A DNA stretch of 64,000 nt from Allium sativum (lineage: Eukaryota > Streptophyta > Magnoliopsida > Asparagales > Amaryllidaceae): contig CM060923.1 of NCBI GenBank assembly GCA_030737875.1, positions 490,384,453 through 490,448,452 of the forward strand. The letters run 5' to 3'. Position numbers and translations under genes: made by a program. The number at the start of each line of letters is the position of its first letter. Position 1 is the stretch's first letter. Below, in pieces: positions 9,633-21,879 of this stretch. Below the pieces are notes generated by a model, which saw only the letters and a program-made list of their open reading frames with translations, did not search any database and had not been told where the DNA came from.

Positions 9633-11116
9633 ATCTCCCCCACTTAAAACTTTTTAGTCCCCGAAAAAGAACGGGGCTGAAATTTGTTTAACTAACCAAC
9701 TGAACTTTCATTCTAGCTCGAGTTCTTCAACTTTTTAGTTTCTAAGAACTTTCTAATTTCTCTGAAATTTAGCTAATACCCTAAATTTCTGAAAAATTTC
9801 GCCATAACCTCCTTTTTACGGGTTGATCTGGAAAATTTTATTGGGCTATATTAGGCACCCAATAAATCAATATATTACATACAAATCAAATGTGAAATAT
9901 CTATGCTCAAGGGAGGTGTGTAAAAAAACATCCCTTGACCCAATGATGGGAATTAGTCATAATCCATGTGTCGTATCTAAAACAAGAGAGACGTGTAAAT
10001 TTTTGTCACCTCAGGACCTGTGTAGGGTTTGTTATTAAATCCCACAATTTACCGTTATAGGTTATTAAGTCCATTATCAGTCTTTGGCTCAACATGTAAT
10101 TCAGTCATCGCCATACAAGCATCTTGCTCATATGGTACTCCAAACCTCGTCATATAAGCACCAAATGCTTATATGGAATATGATATGTTATGCCTTGTTC
10201 AGTAGTACGTTATGCGGTATAGTCCATAATTTATTTGTTACTATCTGTGGCGTATGTTTTAATTTCACACATAACAACCATCGCAGCGCATCCAAATAAT
10301 TTATAGTAGTTTAATATAATAATAAAATTGCGCAACCAACTCATTAAGGTGCACCTATTTGTCAGGCCCGCAATTTATTTCTCTACTCAACCTTTACTCA
10401 ACAGTAAATCCATAACCTTCTCAATATATATATATATATATCCATGCATATAAATCCAATTCGAATTAATTTTCAATTCAGTTAAACATTATATTTGATT
10501 TGGCTTAAATTAACTTTCATTCTTATATTGGTTTTATTATTCCAATATTTTTATTAGTTATACTAATAATCACACATCACAACTAGCAATCAATTAGTCG
10601 ATTAGCTTTTCAAATATATAACTCTTATATATTTAAAAATCATATTTTCAGTGCCAAATCACAAACAATAAACTCTAACTAATTTTTTGGTTATCACACC
10701 AGTCGATTGGAATCATATAGATATCCCACTTTCGAAACTCAAAAATAAACATTGATGATGAGGCCTCAATCATCATAATCATCTCCGGGCGACTAGAGTG
10801 TGATTCTATATCCACCCAGTATACTTGAGACCTGGAATACACGTTAACTACGCATATATTCAAAATCTTCTTATACTCGATAGTCCAAATTCAATATAAA
10901 ACAAGATACTCAAATATGTATAATAAGATATATTTTTTAAAACTAAATTCGTTTTTATAAATAATACTCTTCAAACTCATCCTAGGGTATTACTAACCCT
11001 ATCTCTAACGAGTCTTTCTTATCGGATATTACTAATCCTATCTCTGGTGAATTCTTTTGTTTGGTTCTAGTGTGTCTTGTTCTTGAGCTTTGTAAACCAA
11101 AGCTCTGATACCAAGC
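9633..11116 (-). other. Element F interior, non-coding
   Basis: About 1.5 kb with no reading frame that resembles gag or pol. The left part is the 3' untranslated region, sharing the block around TTTCGCCATAACCTCCTTT with elements E and J. The right end is the leader next to the PBS. An approximate 42-bp direct repeat (ACTAACCCTATCTCT...) lies at about 10992-11060. The deletion removed the whole coding region. Confidence 0.75.
11102..11113 (-). other. Element F primer-binding site
   Basis: The minus strand reads TGGTATCAGAGC (initiator tRNA-Met), three bases inside the LTR end TCGGGTCGTGTCA. This fixes the right LTR boundary at 11117 and the element's minus orientation. Confidence 0.88.
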
Positions 11117-14100
11117 TGACACGACCCGAAATCCCCATCCGGCCTAGACCGAACGAGAACACGGATTGCGTGAGAACACGAATCATCAGAACACAAACAG
11201 GAGAACATTTCATTGCTATTACAACAATTTACATCAGAGTACATGATATCAGAGTTTAAATAAAAAGTATACAGTGTAAAATATCAGAGATTTAAATTAC
11301 AAAACAACGGAAATATAATACATATATATAACGTGCAGCGGAAATCATCAACTACCCCAACTGAAAGAGATACACGGATATAAAGCTTTCCGAATATAGC
11401 TCCAGTTAGAATCTAGGATCCTATGAAAATAAATATCAGCAAAACCAAACTACTAGCTGCCCGTGTGGAAAATATGGGCATAGGTAGAAACAATAAAATC
11501 TGAGTCAGTCATGGGACTAGTGTGAGAACTAAAACAGTTATTAAACTTTTACTATGAAATAGGGTAAGTCATGGGACCACGCCATATGTCACGGAACGGG
11601 TTCACTCACATGAATACTCTGCAATAAAACAATTTGTAAACAATGCAATGTTTTTCGAAAAATGAGGCTATTACAAGACTCAGGTCCAATCACAAAATCC
11701 AACGCAAGCCGGAGGATAGAGTTTTAACTTATAATAGCCAAACATGCTTGGTACGCTTTATAACAAATCATTTTGATATTACTATAAGTGCATAGTGTCA
11801 AAAACAACTTTGAATACAAATGTATGAATCATAGGCGGCATAGGTACCATATATTATGTCGCCATATAGGTTTACAACTAAAACCGCAAAAATGTTGTAT
11901 TGGAAGTTGGATTTCCATCATGACTCAAGGCAAGGGATAGTCTCCTGACCGATTCGAATCACCTCTAGCAAGATGACCCAGGACTCAGACTCTGGTGAAC
12001 CCTTGGATCCTGCAGGGTCGGTCCTGTCCTACTTTTGAGGATTGGTTATTTCTGAACAATACGTTTCCCGCTCCTATCGGACCTCAAAAATGGTCAGTAC
12101 GTCGACCAATCAAGAGACATTGGAGACTCATATCAAATCTAAGGCGCCTCGCTATCCACCATCCACATAAGTAAAATTGTTTGGGCTCCATACCATGACA
12201 CCACTTCTAGCTAGAAAGAAACCTATGCACTCCTGCGTCCCTTATCCCGTTTTAGACTCATGCTAGAATGTAAGGCTCGCGAATTAATGCTATACACAAA
12301 TCTGTGCTAATTAAAGTCGCGCTTTGATCATCAACCACAAGAACCTGCTTTTCAACAAAAGCATTGATCATTGCATCTTAGCATGCCACATTATCAATCC
12401 ATGCCATACCATTGATTTCCACTAATATATTACCTCTAAGCTCGTATGTCTTAGACAAGGGTGTTAAGCAAAAGAATAAATTCTCTGCCACCAAATAGAT
12501 ACATATTCAAAAGAGATCAGCGAATATAGCACATAGTACAATGTCAGACATGCAATCCATTTACAAGTCCGTTCTAGGTCTAAGCAAAACCGGAGGCACC
12601 TTATTCCTCATCTCGTTTGTCCAATACAGAAGAAAGGTCCTCGCATATCCGGTCGATCTACACGTACGATTGGACGATCACCACTTATTACCTCATCTTG
12701 GGTGTACACCCCAATCAAGACATCAGTAATCATCCATTCGATGTGAAGATCTCCGTCTTCAACCACCGTCTTCATCGTTGACTTTTAATCATCGTATCAG
12801 TTATTCAGAATGGGTTAATCCCAGTCTTTCTGAATAACTCGCGTATCTTATAATCAAAAGCTATAATAACACATCATACACCTCATTCCAATCCATAATA
12901 TTCTTGTATTCCAATATTCGTTACATTGGGAATCATTCCCATAAATCTTATCAAAGATTTAATTCATTTAAACTTCTTGTTTAAATCTTTCTTTGAAAAC
13001 CATTGCAAAAGATTTTGTATTATCTTTTAATAATCTTAAACCAAATTAAGGTTTATCCAACTAGTTGAGATTATCGTGCCTTATCGAAGTAATCATTTAT
13101 TTTATTTTTCCAATCCCAACCTATTCATCTCAAGCAGAAAAACTGGTAGTACTCCATATCTAACACCCACTGTGTTATCGGTAAAATTAATTGCCATTTC
13201 ACGTTTCAAATCTAATTAAAGATTAAACTATCACATGGAAAAAACAAGTGGTACTCCATTCTCGATCATTTCTTGAATTCGGTAAATTTAACTATCTCAT
13301 TTACATTCCAATACAATTAATGATTCACTAAAACTCCAACTTGGTTTTAGTCTCAAAAATCACTTCTTAATGATTATTTAACTTCAGGAAATTAATCTTG
13401 CTTTTAACTAGGTTAAAGAACCAATGTCATTTAAAAAAAAGTTCATGACAAACCCAAAATCCAATTCGATATTAAATACAAGGCTCGGAATAGAAGTCAT
13501 ATCGACTTATATTCAATTTCAAATTCTTAAACCAACAGATATCGTATTAGGAATAATGATATCTATACATTCCAATTTCCTCAATGGTATCTGTATAATC
13601 ATGGAATCTAATATCGAAATATTCTGAAGAATATTTGTATTCAAATCCTTTCCAATTCATACATTGGAAAATTTTGGTTATAAACCATATAATTTCTTTT
13701 AGTTCTTTACTCAAGTTGATAAACAACTTATTCAGATAAAAATATATTTTTTCTTTACGAACGTGGAATTTTCCATCAAAATCATTCCTAATCCTTATTA
13801 TGATTTTACGTAATTTATTTATATTTTTAATAATTTTAACAAGGCCCTTACAGTCGGCTTCCAATATCGGCCACCGAACTACATCCATAGCGACCTTTTC
13901 CAAAACTAATTTGGACATATCTTCTAAATCACTTTTTGATACAAACCTAATGGTTCCGGTTTTAGGAAAATCGGATGGTCGGATCTCCCATTACGTCCAT
14001 TCGAAGTAAATGGTCAAAATTCGCAAATGGTCGCTGCGCTGCGCGTTCTATTCAGGCCATTTAAATATATATAATATATTTCGTCGATTTCCTTTTGAAA

Positions 14101-15710
14101 CGTATTTTATAAAACGTTTATAAATTCATTTTAAAAATGATTCCAATTTCCATTTCAATTTTAAATAAAACTGAGTATTCCATATCATTATAATATTAAG
14201 ATGATAATAATTCAAAATATCAAATTTTGAAATCAAACTTTTCGATATTTATTGTAAAAATGAATAAAATCGTACAAAAATCCATTCGAGTTAAAATGGC
14301 ATATATCTACTTAACTCGGCTTCATACGCATTTCAGATATGAATATTTCAACATTTTCGTGTCCATCCATAATCAGACATTAAAATCATATTTTGATTCT
14401 TACTAAATATTAATTTATAATATTCGTTATTTCTGAACTGGAATCAGACTCAATCAATTACCATATAATTTTATTTATATGGTTTCCATACATCGCATGT
14501 ATTCAAAAATAGTGATAAACGACTATTAAACATTCATAACACATCTAGAGTGCAATTTACAACTGTATAAGCATTAAATAATTAAATAACGCTTATAACA
14601 GTCTGTCAATCAATCGGTTAACATACAGTTAAATCCAAGGGAGATGTGAATTAATTATCATCTCCAGACCCGGGTGGGGTTTTCAACCATCAACAATAAT
14701 TATTTGCATATTTGGCCGATGAGTAAAATTATCGTCCCAACACCCGTGTGGGGTTTACATCAAAGTCCATGTGAACTTATCTACATATTTGGGAGACGGG
14801 TGGGAATATTGTCATCCCAAAATAATTTACTATATAAAAGTTTTATTTATAACCATTTATAATCACATTTTAATAATGATAACATTAAAACTGTAAAAAA
14901 ACAGTCAATCACCAAACAAATATTGCAATCACAGCCAGTCAATATACATTCTGTCATAGATATAATAGCTGTAAAAATAATTTGAGTGAGAGAGTTATCA
15001 CAATTGGTTTCCACTCCGTCAGTCTTTAATTTACAATTTTAGTACTGTTTGGGTTCAAATTTGCCTCAGATTCTATCTTGCTATGTTTCTGTTCTAGTCA
15101 GTTCCATGGCGTAGTGCTCGCCTTCACGATTCCAATGCACTCAAATTTGTCCAATTCTGATATCGTACAAAGAAGATATCATCATTACAAGTTATGCAAC
15201 ATAATTAGTATAATTATTTCTTAATTAAACCCATATTAACTAATTACATTTGGAAATAAACTAATCCAGGCCATCCATCTCAGATCTGAATGCGCTGCTC
15301 CTTTTTCTTATCTCCATCTCCAGGCGTCATCAAACCCATTGTCGATTTCGTTCCTTCACTCATGCATGATAATCCAAGAAGTCGGTCGTCGATCCAAGAG
15401 TGCCGCCTTGAATCTCCTTGCGTCGCCTCCCCGCGACTGGAATTGGGTGCAGCTCGCACCCCTAGGCAACCGCGAAAATGAGCTCGAATGCTCGAGCTTT
15501 GAGCTGCCAAATTGTGAAAGTTCCTCCACCATAGATGATCATACCCAGATCAATTTAAAGATCCCAGAATCCTATATAATTTTTGTGTTGTGAGATTTTC
15601 GAATTAATGTGAGGATTGGAAAATTTATCAAATTAAAATTGGAAGAAACTGATCGTCAATTAACAAAGGGGCGACGGCTCAAGATTATAAGGATTTGGGT
15701 TTTGATTTTC

Positions 15711-15718
15711 TATTTATA
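15711..15718 (-). promoter_or_regulatory. Element F LTR TATA box with downstream GC-rich leader
   Basis: TATAAATA on the minus strand within GGTATAAATAG. Downstream in element sense (15290-15680) is the only GC-rich part of this LTR. The same order, GGTATAAATA then a GC-rich leader, is seen in element J (60266-60273). This is good support for a promoter even though the surrounding sequence has diverged. Confidence 0.6.
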
Positions 15719-15925
15719 CCTTTTTTTATTTTATAATATTATTTAAGTAAATATTAGGCACACATCCCTATTTTCAAAGTTAATTAGAATGGCATCCCTC
15801 ATGTTTCTAAAATGTAAACCCGGTCCCTGTTTTCAAAAGTTACGTGTTTTGGCCAGAATTTTGCACGTTGGTTCATAAAAAAAACTAAAATCCGCAAACG
15901 TTACGAGAAGTTTACGGAAAAAAAA

Positions 15926-16297
15926 GTTGCATACACGTATGCAACTATTACCAATAGTTCAAATACATGTATGCAACTACTGCATAAGCTGTTTGGCTTT
16001 AAAATCTGGACCGAAACTTGCATACATGTGTGCAACTATTTGAAATAATTGCACATATGTAATGCAAGTATCGTATGAAGTAAAACTCTACTGAATTTTG
16101 CTTGCAGATTGTTGCATACATGCGTGCAACTCTTCTTTTTTTATTGCACACCTGAATGCAAATAAATGTGAACTGATTTAGATACATGTGAATTTTTGCA
16201 CCTTTGTATGCAAGAATTTTGCTTTACTTGCATGCATGTATGCAAGAAAACCAACACAGACGCATGACTGGAATACTTGCACAGATGTATGCAAGAA
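15926..16297. repeat. Cluster of nine TTGCATACATGTATGCAA-like palindromes
   Basis: Imperfect palindromes of 16-20 bp with the consensus TTGCATACATGTATGCAA occur at about 15926, 15960, 16018, 16047, 16111, 16144, 16196, 16228 and 16277. They lie in a segment (about 15730-16560) absent from the E and I LTRs. The two edges of that segment share loosely inverted sequence around GGCACA...CCCTATTTTCAAA, so it may be a transposon inserted in the LTR. Confidence 0.6.
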
Positions 16298-17121
16298 AAT
16301 TCAAATATGTGCATACTATTATGCATTTAACTGCAGTCTCGATGTTTTTTTGTTTTTGGCGTGCTTTCTGATGGTTTTTTGGGCTGAATTTTTTAACGTT
16401 TACTTGTTTTATTTTAATATTAATTTGCGTGATTTTTTTTGATTTTTTTAGTGGATTTTCAAAAAATAGAGATGTAATTTATAATAAGTTTTGGACTGGA
16501 CCTGAGCCCAATTTTGAAACTTAATAAGGACCTGTGCCAAACGCACCCATCATTTAATTTGTGAATTATTTGTTTATCGATCCAAACTCCAAATCATACC
16601 CAACGACTGTCGCCACCAACCAAATACCCCCATTCCGGACACAATGGGATATGTTTCATAAGTCAATTAGATTGTTTTGGTTAGTTTTTTTATCAAAATT
16701 AAAATATAAATCAATACATTTAATACTGAATTCCAACATACATTTTAATTACTAGGGCCACATACTGACTCCAAAAATTAAGAAATTTGAAATCTCGCTA
16801 TGTTTTGACGATATGGTCCTAACAAAATTAATTTCGTCGAATTTGGAGACCGTATGAAAAATGGCCTTTTAACTAGCTTATTAAATTCAATAGAATTTAC
16901 AAAACATGTTTAAATTTACTACACTCACATACTAATTCCAAATGACTTGACATTTTAAACCTAACTATAATTTGATATTCCGGATCAAATAAAATTAGTT
17001 TCATCGAAAACAGAGGCTGTCTGCAAAATGACTATTTTTAAGGGCTATATACAATATTAATATATATATATATATTCCATGGCAACTATTCTAAATTTCA
17101 GACTGGAGTTATAAAAGCCGT

Positions 17122-18028
17122 TGTAACTCACACTAGGTATGGAGTTCTCACACCAGGTAGAGGCGAGGGGATGCATTACTATGTTGGATGGTAAGAGGTC
17201 CAAACGAGGTGGGTACGGGCGCATTCCAACGGGACGATAAGCATGCATCATGCCGATTAAGGAAAATAAGCCATTGTAACTCCCGTAATTAACGGCTGTC
17301 CTTTTAGTTGATGAGTTCGGGATCGATAACCATGAGTTCCATAGCTGGCATAGGTTATTAGATTGTTGTTATCAAAGCCGATCGACGAGTAGAAATTAGG
17401 TAAGGCCTAATTATGATATCTTGGTCAGTTGCCCAGAAATTTTGGATATGAATGGGAAGCCAACCTTTATTCATGCTTAACTTTGCTTACTGCTTTTATA
17501 CCTTTATGTCTTATGTCCTTAAATAGTTCAACTGTCTAAATGCTTTTTTAATTTATGCTTATGCTAGAAATTATTAGAACTCACCAGACATATGTCTGAC
17601 CTAGTTTGTTTTCTCCTTCTCTCTTCCTCCCCCTCCTCCCACTGAGGTTTGCAGGGTGGAGGGTCTCAGCAGTGATTCTTCATTTTCTATTCAGCTTGGA
17701 TTTTCATGTGTTGGTTCATTTTTCTTTTTCTGATTGTAGTATTGACATTTAAGAGGGATGATTTTACTTATGTACTAAGGTACTATAGTTTTCCACGAGA
17801 CAATGTATTTGGTTTTATGTTGCTGACTATTTAGTAATTTTCAAATGTAATAAGTAATGCGATTTGGCATGCTTTGTTAGATGTTATTTTAAAATTTCCG
17901 TTGTGTTTTATATTTTTGTATTATGAACTTTAGTCTGTGCATTGAGCCGTTGCTATCTTATACATAAGCACTTCATAAAACTTAATGCATCCTCATGTGG
18001 GTGAGGTAAACGGGTATGGGGTGTTGCA
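17122..18028 (+). repeat. Element C 5' LTR
   Basis: The end is well defined: TGGGGTGTTGCA followed by TT and a PBS. The start is less certain. TGTAACTCAC at 17122 is one candidate. A second copy of nearly the same string, AAGCCATTGTAACTC at 17269, is another and hints at a small rearrangement. Positions 17107-17121 belong to neither F nor C with certainty. Confidence 0.6.
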
Positions 18029-18030
18029 TT

Positions 18031-18042
18031 CGGTATTAGAGC
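18031..18042 (+). other. Element C primer-binding site, mutated
   Basis: CGGTATTAGAGC differs from the tRNA-Met complement TGGTATCAGAGC at two positions, each a C/T change. It sits two bases after the LTR end, as in the other Gypsy elements here. It probably no longer works. Confidence 0.7.
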
Positions 18043-18197
18043 CTAAGTTTACAAGATCAGAAAAAAAATTTGAAAAAATATTTTCAAAAGTAAAGTATTT
18101 TCAAGTAAAATTTGTTTTTGAGAAAAAAAATTCCCTTAAGCCGAAAATAATATTCCCTTGATTTCTTTTTGAATCCTTGCCGCTTTCCTTTTTCAAC

Positions 18198-18489
18198 ATG
18201 TGTGGGATCCCAACATTCCAGAGGGTATTCCCATCCCGGCAAGGTTCCGTATATATGTTGAAGTTATGGAGCTGCTGAAGGGAAAGGAAATGCCCAACCT
18301 CCAGCTGTAGCAACGGTAGTTCCATTGAATCTAGCGGCTAATTTTTCTAAGCTCTATAAGCATTTTTCTGCTATGGGCGGCCAGCTATTTCTTGGATCGC
18401 AGAGTTTTGTTGATTCTCGTAATTGGATTAGAGAGACCAATCATGTATTTGAACTATTATAGCTTGACGACAGGAGGAGGATTATGTTG
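18198..18489 (+). pseudogene. gag: Element C gag remnant, N-terminal part
   Basis: Translated pieces match the element A Gag: PEGIPIPARFR in one frame, then after a stop and frameshift a stretch including FSAMGG, SFVDSRNWIRET and FELL. A further stop (TAG) follows FELL. The first 18198-18310 segment encodes the proline-containing N-terminus; the rest encodes the start of the capsid domain. Element B was inserted after the RRRIML codons, and the reading continues at 24666. It is non-functional. Confidence 0.82.
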
Positions 18490-18694
18490 TGTAACAACCC
18501 GAATTTTAATAACACGTTAAAACAAAAAATCAAGGCAGAATTAAATTTTAAAGTAAGAATCAGGGAAAACGGGTTGTGCCATTGCATTCGTCTCGGAATT
18601 CTACATGAAATAGAGTCCAAGTTTTCGAAAATCGGAGTCCGTGTGACCAAGATATGGCCTAAACAAGATTCAGCAGACTTTCAGGCAGACTGAC

Positions 18695-18795
18695 CGCAGG
18701 TCGACTGTAGTGTCGACTGCATAGTCGACCTCCCCCCCCCCCCCCCCCAGGTCGACTGTAGTGTCGACCTCCCCCTGTATAGGTCGACCTGGTCG
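18695..18795. repeat. GTCGAC cluster with poly-C in the B LTR
   Basis: Four GTCGAC palindromes and further GTCGACC/GGTCGAC variants occur within about 90 bp, around a run of 17 C. The 3' LTR has the same cluster at 22630-22735, with the C-run broken by a T. It lies about 110-200 bp upstream of the TATA box, a position where regulatory sites would be expected. Confidence 0.75.
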
Positions 18796-18897
18796 GCCTG
18801 GTGTGGCCCAGAACCCATTTTTGAGGCCCGTGATGAGTTTTGATGGTCCGGATTGATTCTAGGTTTAATCCTATAGTGTAAACTAGTTTCCTACACC

Positions 18898-18905
18898 TAT
18901 ATAAA
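18898..18905 (+). promoter_or_regulatory. Element B TATA box
   Basis: TATATAAA about 410 bp into the LTR; the copy in the 3' LTR is at 22834-22841. Transcription would start about 30 bp downstream, giving a short U3 of about 0.44 kb. Confidence 0.65.
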
Positions 18906-21282
18906 CACCCTAAGACCCTAGCTAATCCACAACAAATCATTCTAACACCGTTATGCTGTTGAGTCTCCTCTTGAACCATGGCCGCTGTCTCCAAACTTGA
19001 AGCTTAAACATTCAAGCTAGATCCAAATCAAAGACCAACGTTCCTACATCAATTCAAGGGAATAGATCAACGTCTCTACAACAATCCTATGACAATTTCT
19101 GTCCTTAGTTCTCAAAAACCACAATCTGTATGCCCCAGTTACTCTTAGATCTAAACTCTAAACTTAATATGGACATGTGTAAATTGAAATTGAATATAAA
19201 CATGATAACTACTTGAGACCTATTCTTGTAAATCTTTGATCTATGACTATTCTTTTTGATCTATTATGTTAGATCTACTCCTGTTCACCCTAGATCTATT
19301 CACCTTGAACCTAGTACCGTTCATATTGAACCTTGATTTGTGGAATACTGATAAGAACTTGATTTAGGGGCCTGTTCATGTCATAACCTAAACCCTATCA
19401 TGTCCATTATTTTAACATGCCTGTGATATTGTGATGTTGAAACTATTACTAGTCACAAGTTTACGATTATTATCTTATGTCATCTATTGCTATGTTTATC
19501 ACCCTATTTCATATGCCAGTGATGTTATGATCATATCTCAAGTTACACCATGCTTGCCTTGAAATCACCTTTGCCACTTTATACCTATCCTTGTTATGTT
19601 ATTTACCAGTTACATCTATTGCCTTGATTCGAATTCACGAGCGTTGGGAATGCGAATTGGATAGTTTAGGAAAACCTGAATTTAGTATGAACTTGAAAAC
19701 ATGAATATTGTTATAACTTGAGCCTGGATATGAACATGAACTTGACATGAAATTATACTTGAAAATATGAATTTGGGACATGATACTTAGATAACTTGAA
19801 CGTGGCCAACTCGAGGTTGGGTTGAGTTTGCAGTATAAATCTGCCCGGAACCGCCCGGCGAATCCAGTAACTGCAAACAATAGGACCCAATGTGAGTAGT
19901 TGGTCATATCGCACTCAAAACCCGAGGTTAGGCTAGGTTATGGTGTAAAACTTCCCGGACCCTCCCGGCACATACAGTAACCCTAACCAAGTCTAATGTG
20001 AGAGGTTAGGAGTGCATTAAGTAAATTAATGCCACAGGATAGGGTTAAGTCATGGACCACTTGAATATACTTAACCAATTTGACACGTTGATTTGATAGG
20101 GTTAAGTCATGAACCGCTTGAACACACTTAACCAACTTGACACATGATTCGTAGGGCTAAGTCTTGAACTAGAACGACACACTTAGTCAATTTGACATGA
20201 CACATAGATGGGGTTAAGTCTCGATTTTAAATGACAACTTAACCTGCTGGACGAAACCCTAGTTACGCGGTCCTTTTCAGCAGTAACCCACTAGATGTAT
20301 CACGGTACCCTGGGACTAGGCAGGGTGGGGCACGATTGCTGGGCTGATTATAAGCGACCAGAACGATGGTTGAGTTGGTGCGCTGTTGTAGGTTCAGGCG
20401 GACTAGGGTCGTGTACTTAGTCCGGAGTTGAAAAAGTAGGCATTGGGCATCAGTAGGATTATCTGTGCATTCTTGATTCGTGTCAGTGGTTGGCACCATA
20501 GGGCTTGATACACCCTATGGTGGACCTAGCACAGTTGACTACATTCGTGATAGGGTCGTATGACATAGACACACGACGAGCTAGACTTGTAGGGAGCCGA
20601 TCGATTAGATCGTACCGTTGGACCCCGAATTGGGTCACTTCACGATATTGGGCCAAGGGATTATTTCTTGATTTATAGTTGACACGGGATTAGTATACTA
20701 GTATAGTTGGTACGGCGAATCTTGAATACGCAATGTTAGACTTGAGTTATCTTGTTAGCTTAGTTATCATGCCAGACTTATCATCATTCCTATGTTTAGT
20801 TCCAGTTTATTCATGTCTTGTTAACTTTACTAGTTTCTATGCTGATAGTCATTAGGGCTTACCAGTCTTTTTGACTGACCCGTTTTTTTTGTCTTTCGTC
20901 CCCCCCCCCCCCCCCCAAGGTTCTCAGGGAGGAAACTCTAGCTCTTAGCTTGGACTTTGCTTGCTTTCTGACAGCTCACGTACGGTTTGGTCTTGAGCTA
21001 TGCTATGGCTGCACTCATGCTCTTTTTGGGGAATAATATTTTACTTATGTTGTTTTAAGTACTTTGCTTCTTTAGAACTTGATGTAATGAAATAATGACT
21101 TGGTATTTTGATGTAAGAGGTTTTGACTCTATTTTTGAAATAATGAAATTTGGTTTTTGTTCTTCCGCTATTTTATTTATGTTCTGTCTTGTGATGTTTT
21201 TGTACCTGTTTACTAGATAATACCCCTCCAAAACTAGGGCATTCCCTTTGTGAGTGACCCTAGCGGAGGTGGGTGTTACATT

Positions 21283-21294
21283 TGGTATCAGAGC
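21283..21294 (+). other. Element B primer-binding site
   Basis: A perfect TGGTATCAGAGC (initiator tRNA-Met complement) two bases after the 5' LTR. The leader that follows resembles that of element A, including AGAAGCATTTTT. Confidence 0.92.
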
Positions 21295-21539
21295 AGAAGG
21301 TTACCAGACTGGGCAAAAGCTTATAAAAACCTTCTGAAACTACTTTCAAAACCATTTATAAAGAAGCATTTTTCAAGAAAAGTTTATTTTGAAAAGGGCT
21401 ATTCCCCAAAAGCCATTAGCACTATCCTTTGTTTCCTTGTTCGAATCTCTTTTCCTTTCTTTTCTCCATCTGTAGTCGCAGTAGTTTTACCTGCGGCTAA
21501 TCTTCTTTCTAGCTTCGTAGAGGGTTTTCCGTACGATGG

Positions 21540-21825
21540 AGATAGTTTTCGTGAGGCTTGTTAACATGTTACATAGGAAAGGTATGAGTGTTAAGAATGA
21601 AGTTAAGGCGGATGAGTCTGCCGAAGTGGTTGAGCCAAGCATCCTTGAAGGCGTAAAAGTGGAAACATTGAGGCGAGTTCCGATTCGTGTCTTAGGAATG
21701 GAGATATAGGAGCTAAAGAATCGAGAAGTCAAGCTAGTTAAGTACAGTGGAGTGAAGCCCAAGAAGACGCAACTTGGGAAACTGAAGAAAAGATACGCGC
21801 GCTATACCCATTTCTTTTTTAGGGT
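21540..21825 (+). pseudogene. Element B pol remnant: integrase C-terminus and chromodomain
   Basis: A short piece of the end of a Gypsy polyprotein. Translated parts read SAEVVEP, then VPIRVLGMEI-stop-ELKNREVKLVK, KPKKTQLGKLKKRYARYTHFF. This is the typical chromodomain pattern (RVLDRK..LRNKEVPLVKVQW....ATWE.E..MR..YP), in which the domain guides integration to chromatin. One stop replaces a Q codon. The tryptophan-bearing VQW and ATWE segments are degraded. No other part of pol or gag remains between the leader and this piece. Confidence 0.8.
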
Positions 21826-21879
21826 ACATTCTCGATTTCTTTTCCTATAAGTTTGCATACCTTTCTTTTGCTATCCATG

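Larger units (their letters stand above)
8807..17106 (-). mobile_element. Element F: non-coding Gypsy derivative with about 6-kb LTRs
   Basis: A minus-strand element. The left (3') LTR survives as 8807-9632, a PPT-like tract follows at 9634-9645, and the interior is 9633-11116. A PBS and a long right (5') LTR run from 11117 to 17106. The interior matches the pol-flanking 3' untranslated region of element E (compare 10090-10400 with 47215-47530) but has no gag or pol. The right LTR stops matching the left one at 17106, where element C intrudes. The rest of that LTR is not in the window. Confidence 0.8.
11117..17106 (-). repeat. Element F 5' LTR, interrupted (about 6 kb)
   Basis: On the plus strand it starts TGACACGACCCGAAATCCCC next to the PBS. 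It shares ordered blocks with the E and I LTRs: a GCCCGTGT...GGGCA block (11458-11475), the near-palindrome AAGGCGCCTC (12141), the hairpin GCTTTTCAACAAAAGC (12347-12362) and ATGTCAGACATGCAATCC (12541). A GC-rich leader (15290-15480) and a TATA box at 15711 lie toward its promoter side. The LTR would be about 6.3 kb if completed. Confidence 0.78.
18490..21280 (+). repeat. Element B 5' LTR (2791 bp)
   Basis: Starts TGTAACAACCCGAATTT and ends GGAGGTGGGTGTTACA, two bases before the PBS. It contains a (C)17 tract, a GTCGAC cluster, a TATA box at 18898 and a second poly-C run at 20900-20916. About 548 bp near 19770-20330 are absent from the 3' LTR. That stretch includes several degenerate copies of a GGGTTAAGTC-ATGAAC-type repeat (20040-20240). 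Confidence 0.92.

Noticed and set aside
13547..13918. 123-codon minus-strand frame in the F LTR
   Set aside because: AT-rich, lysine/isoleucine-rich translation without domain; the homologous I region (about 42960-43400) does not keep the frame.
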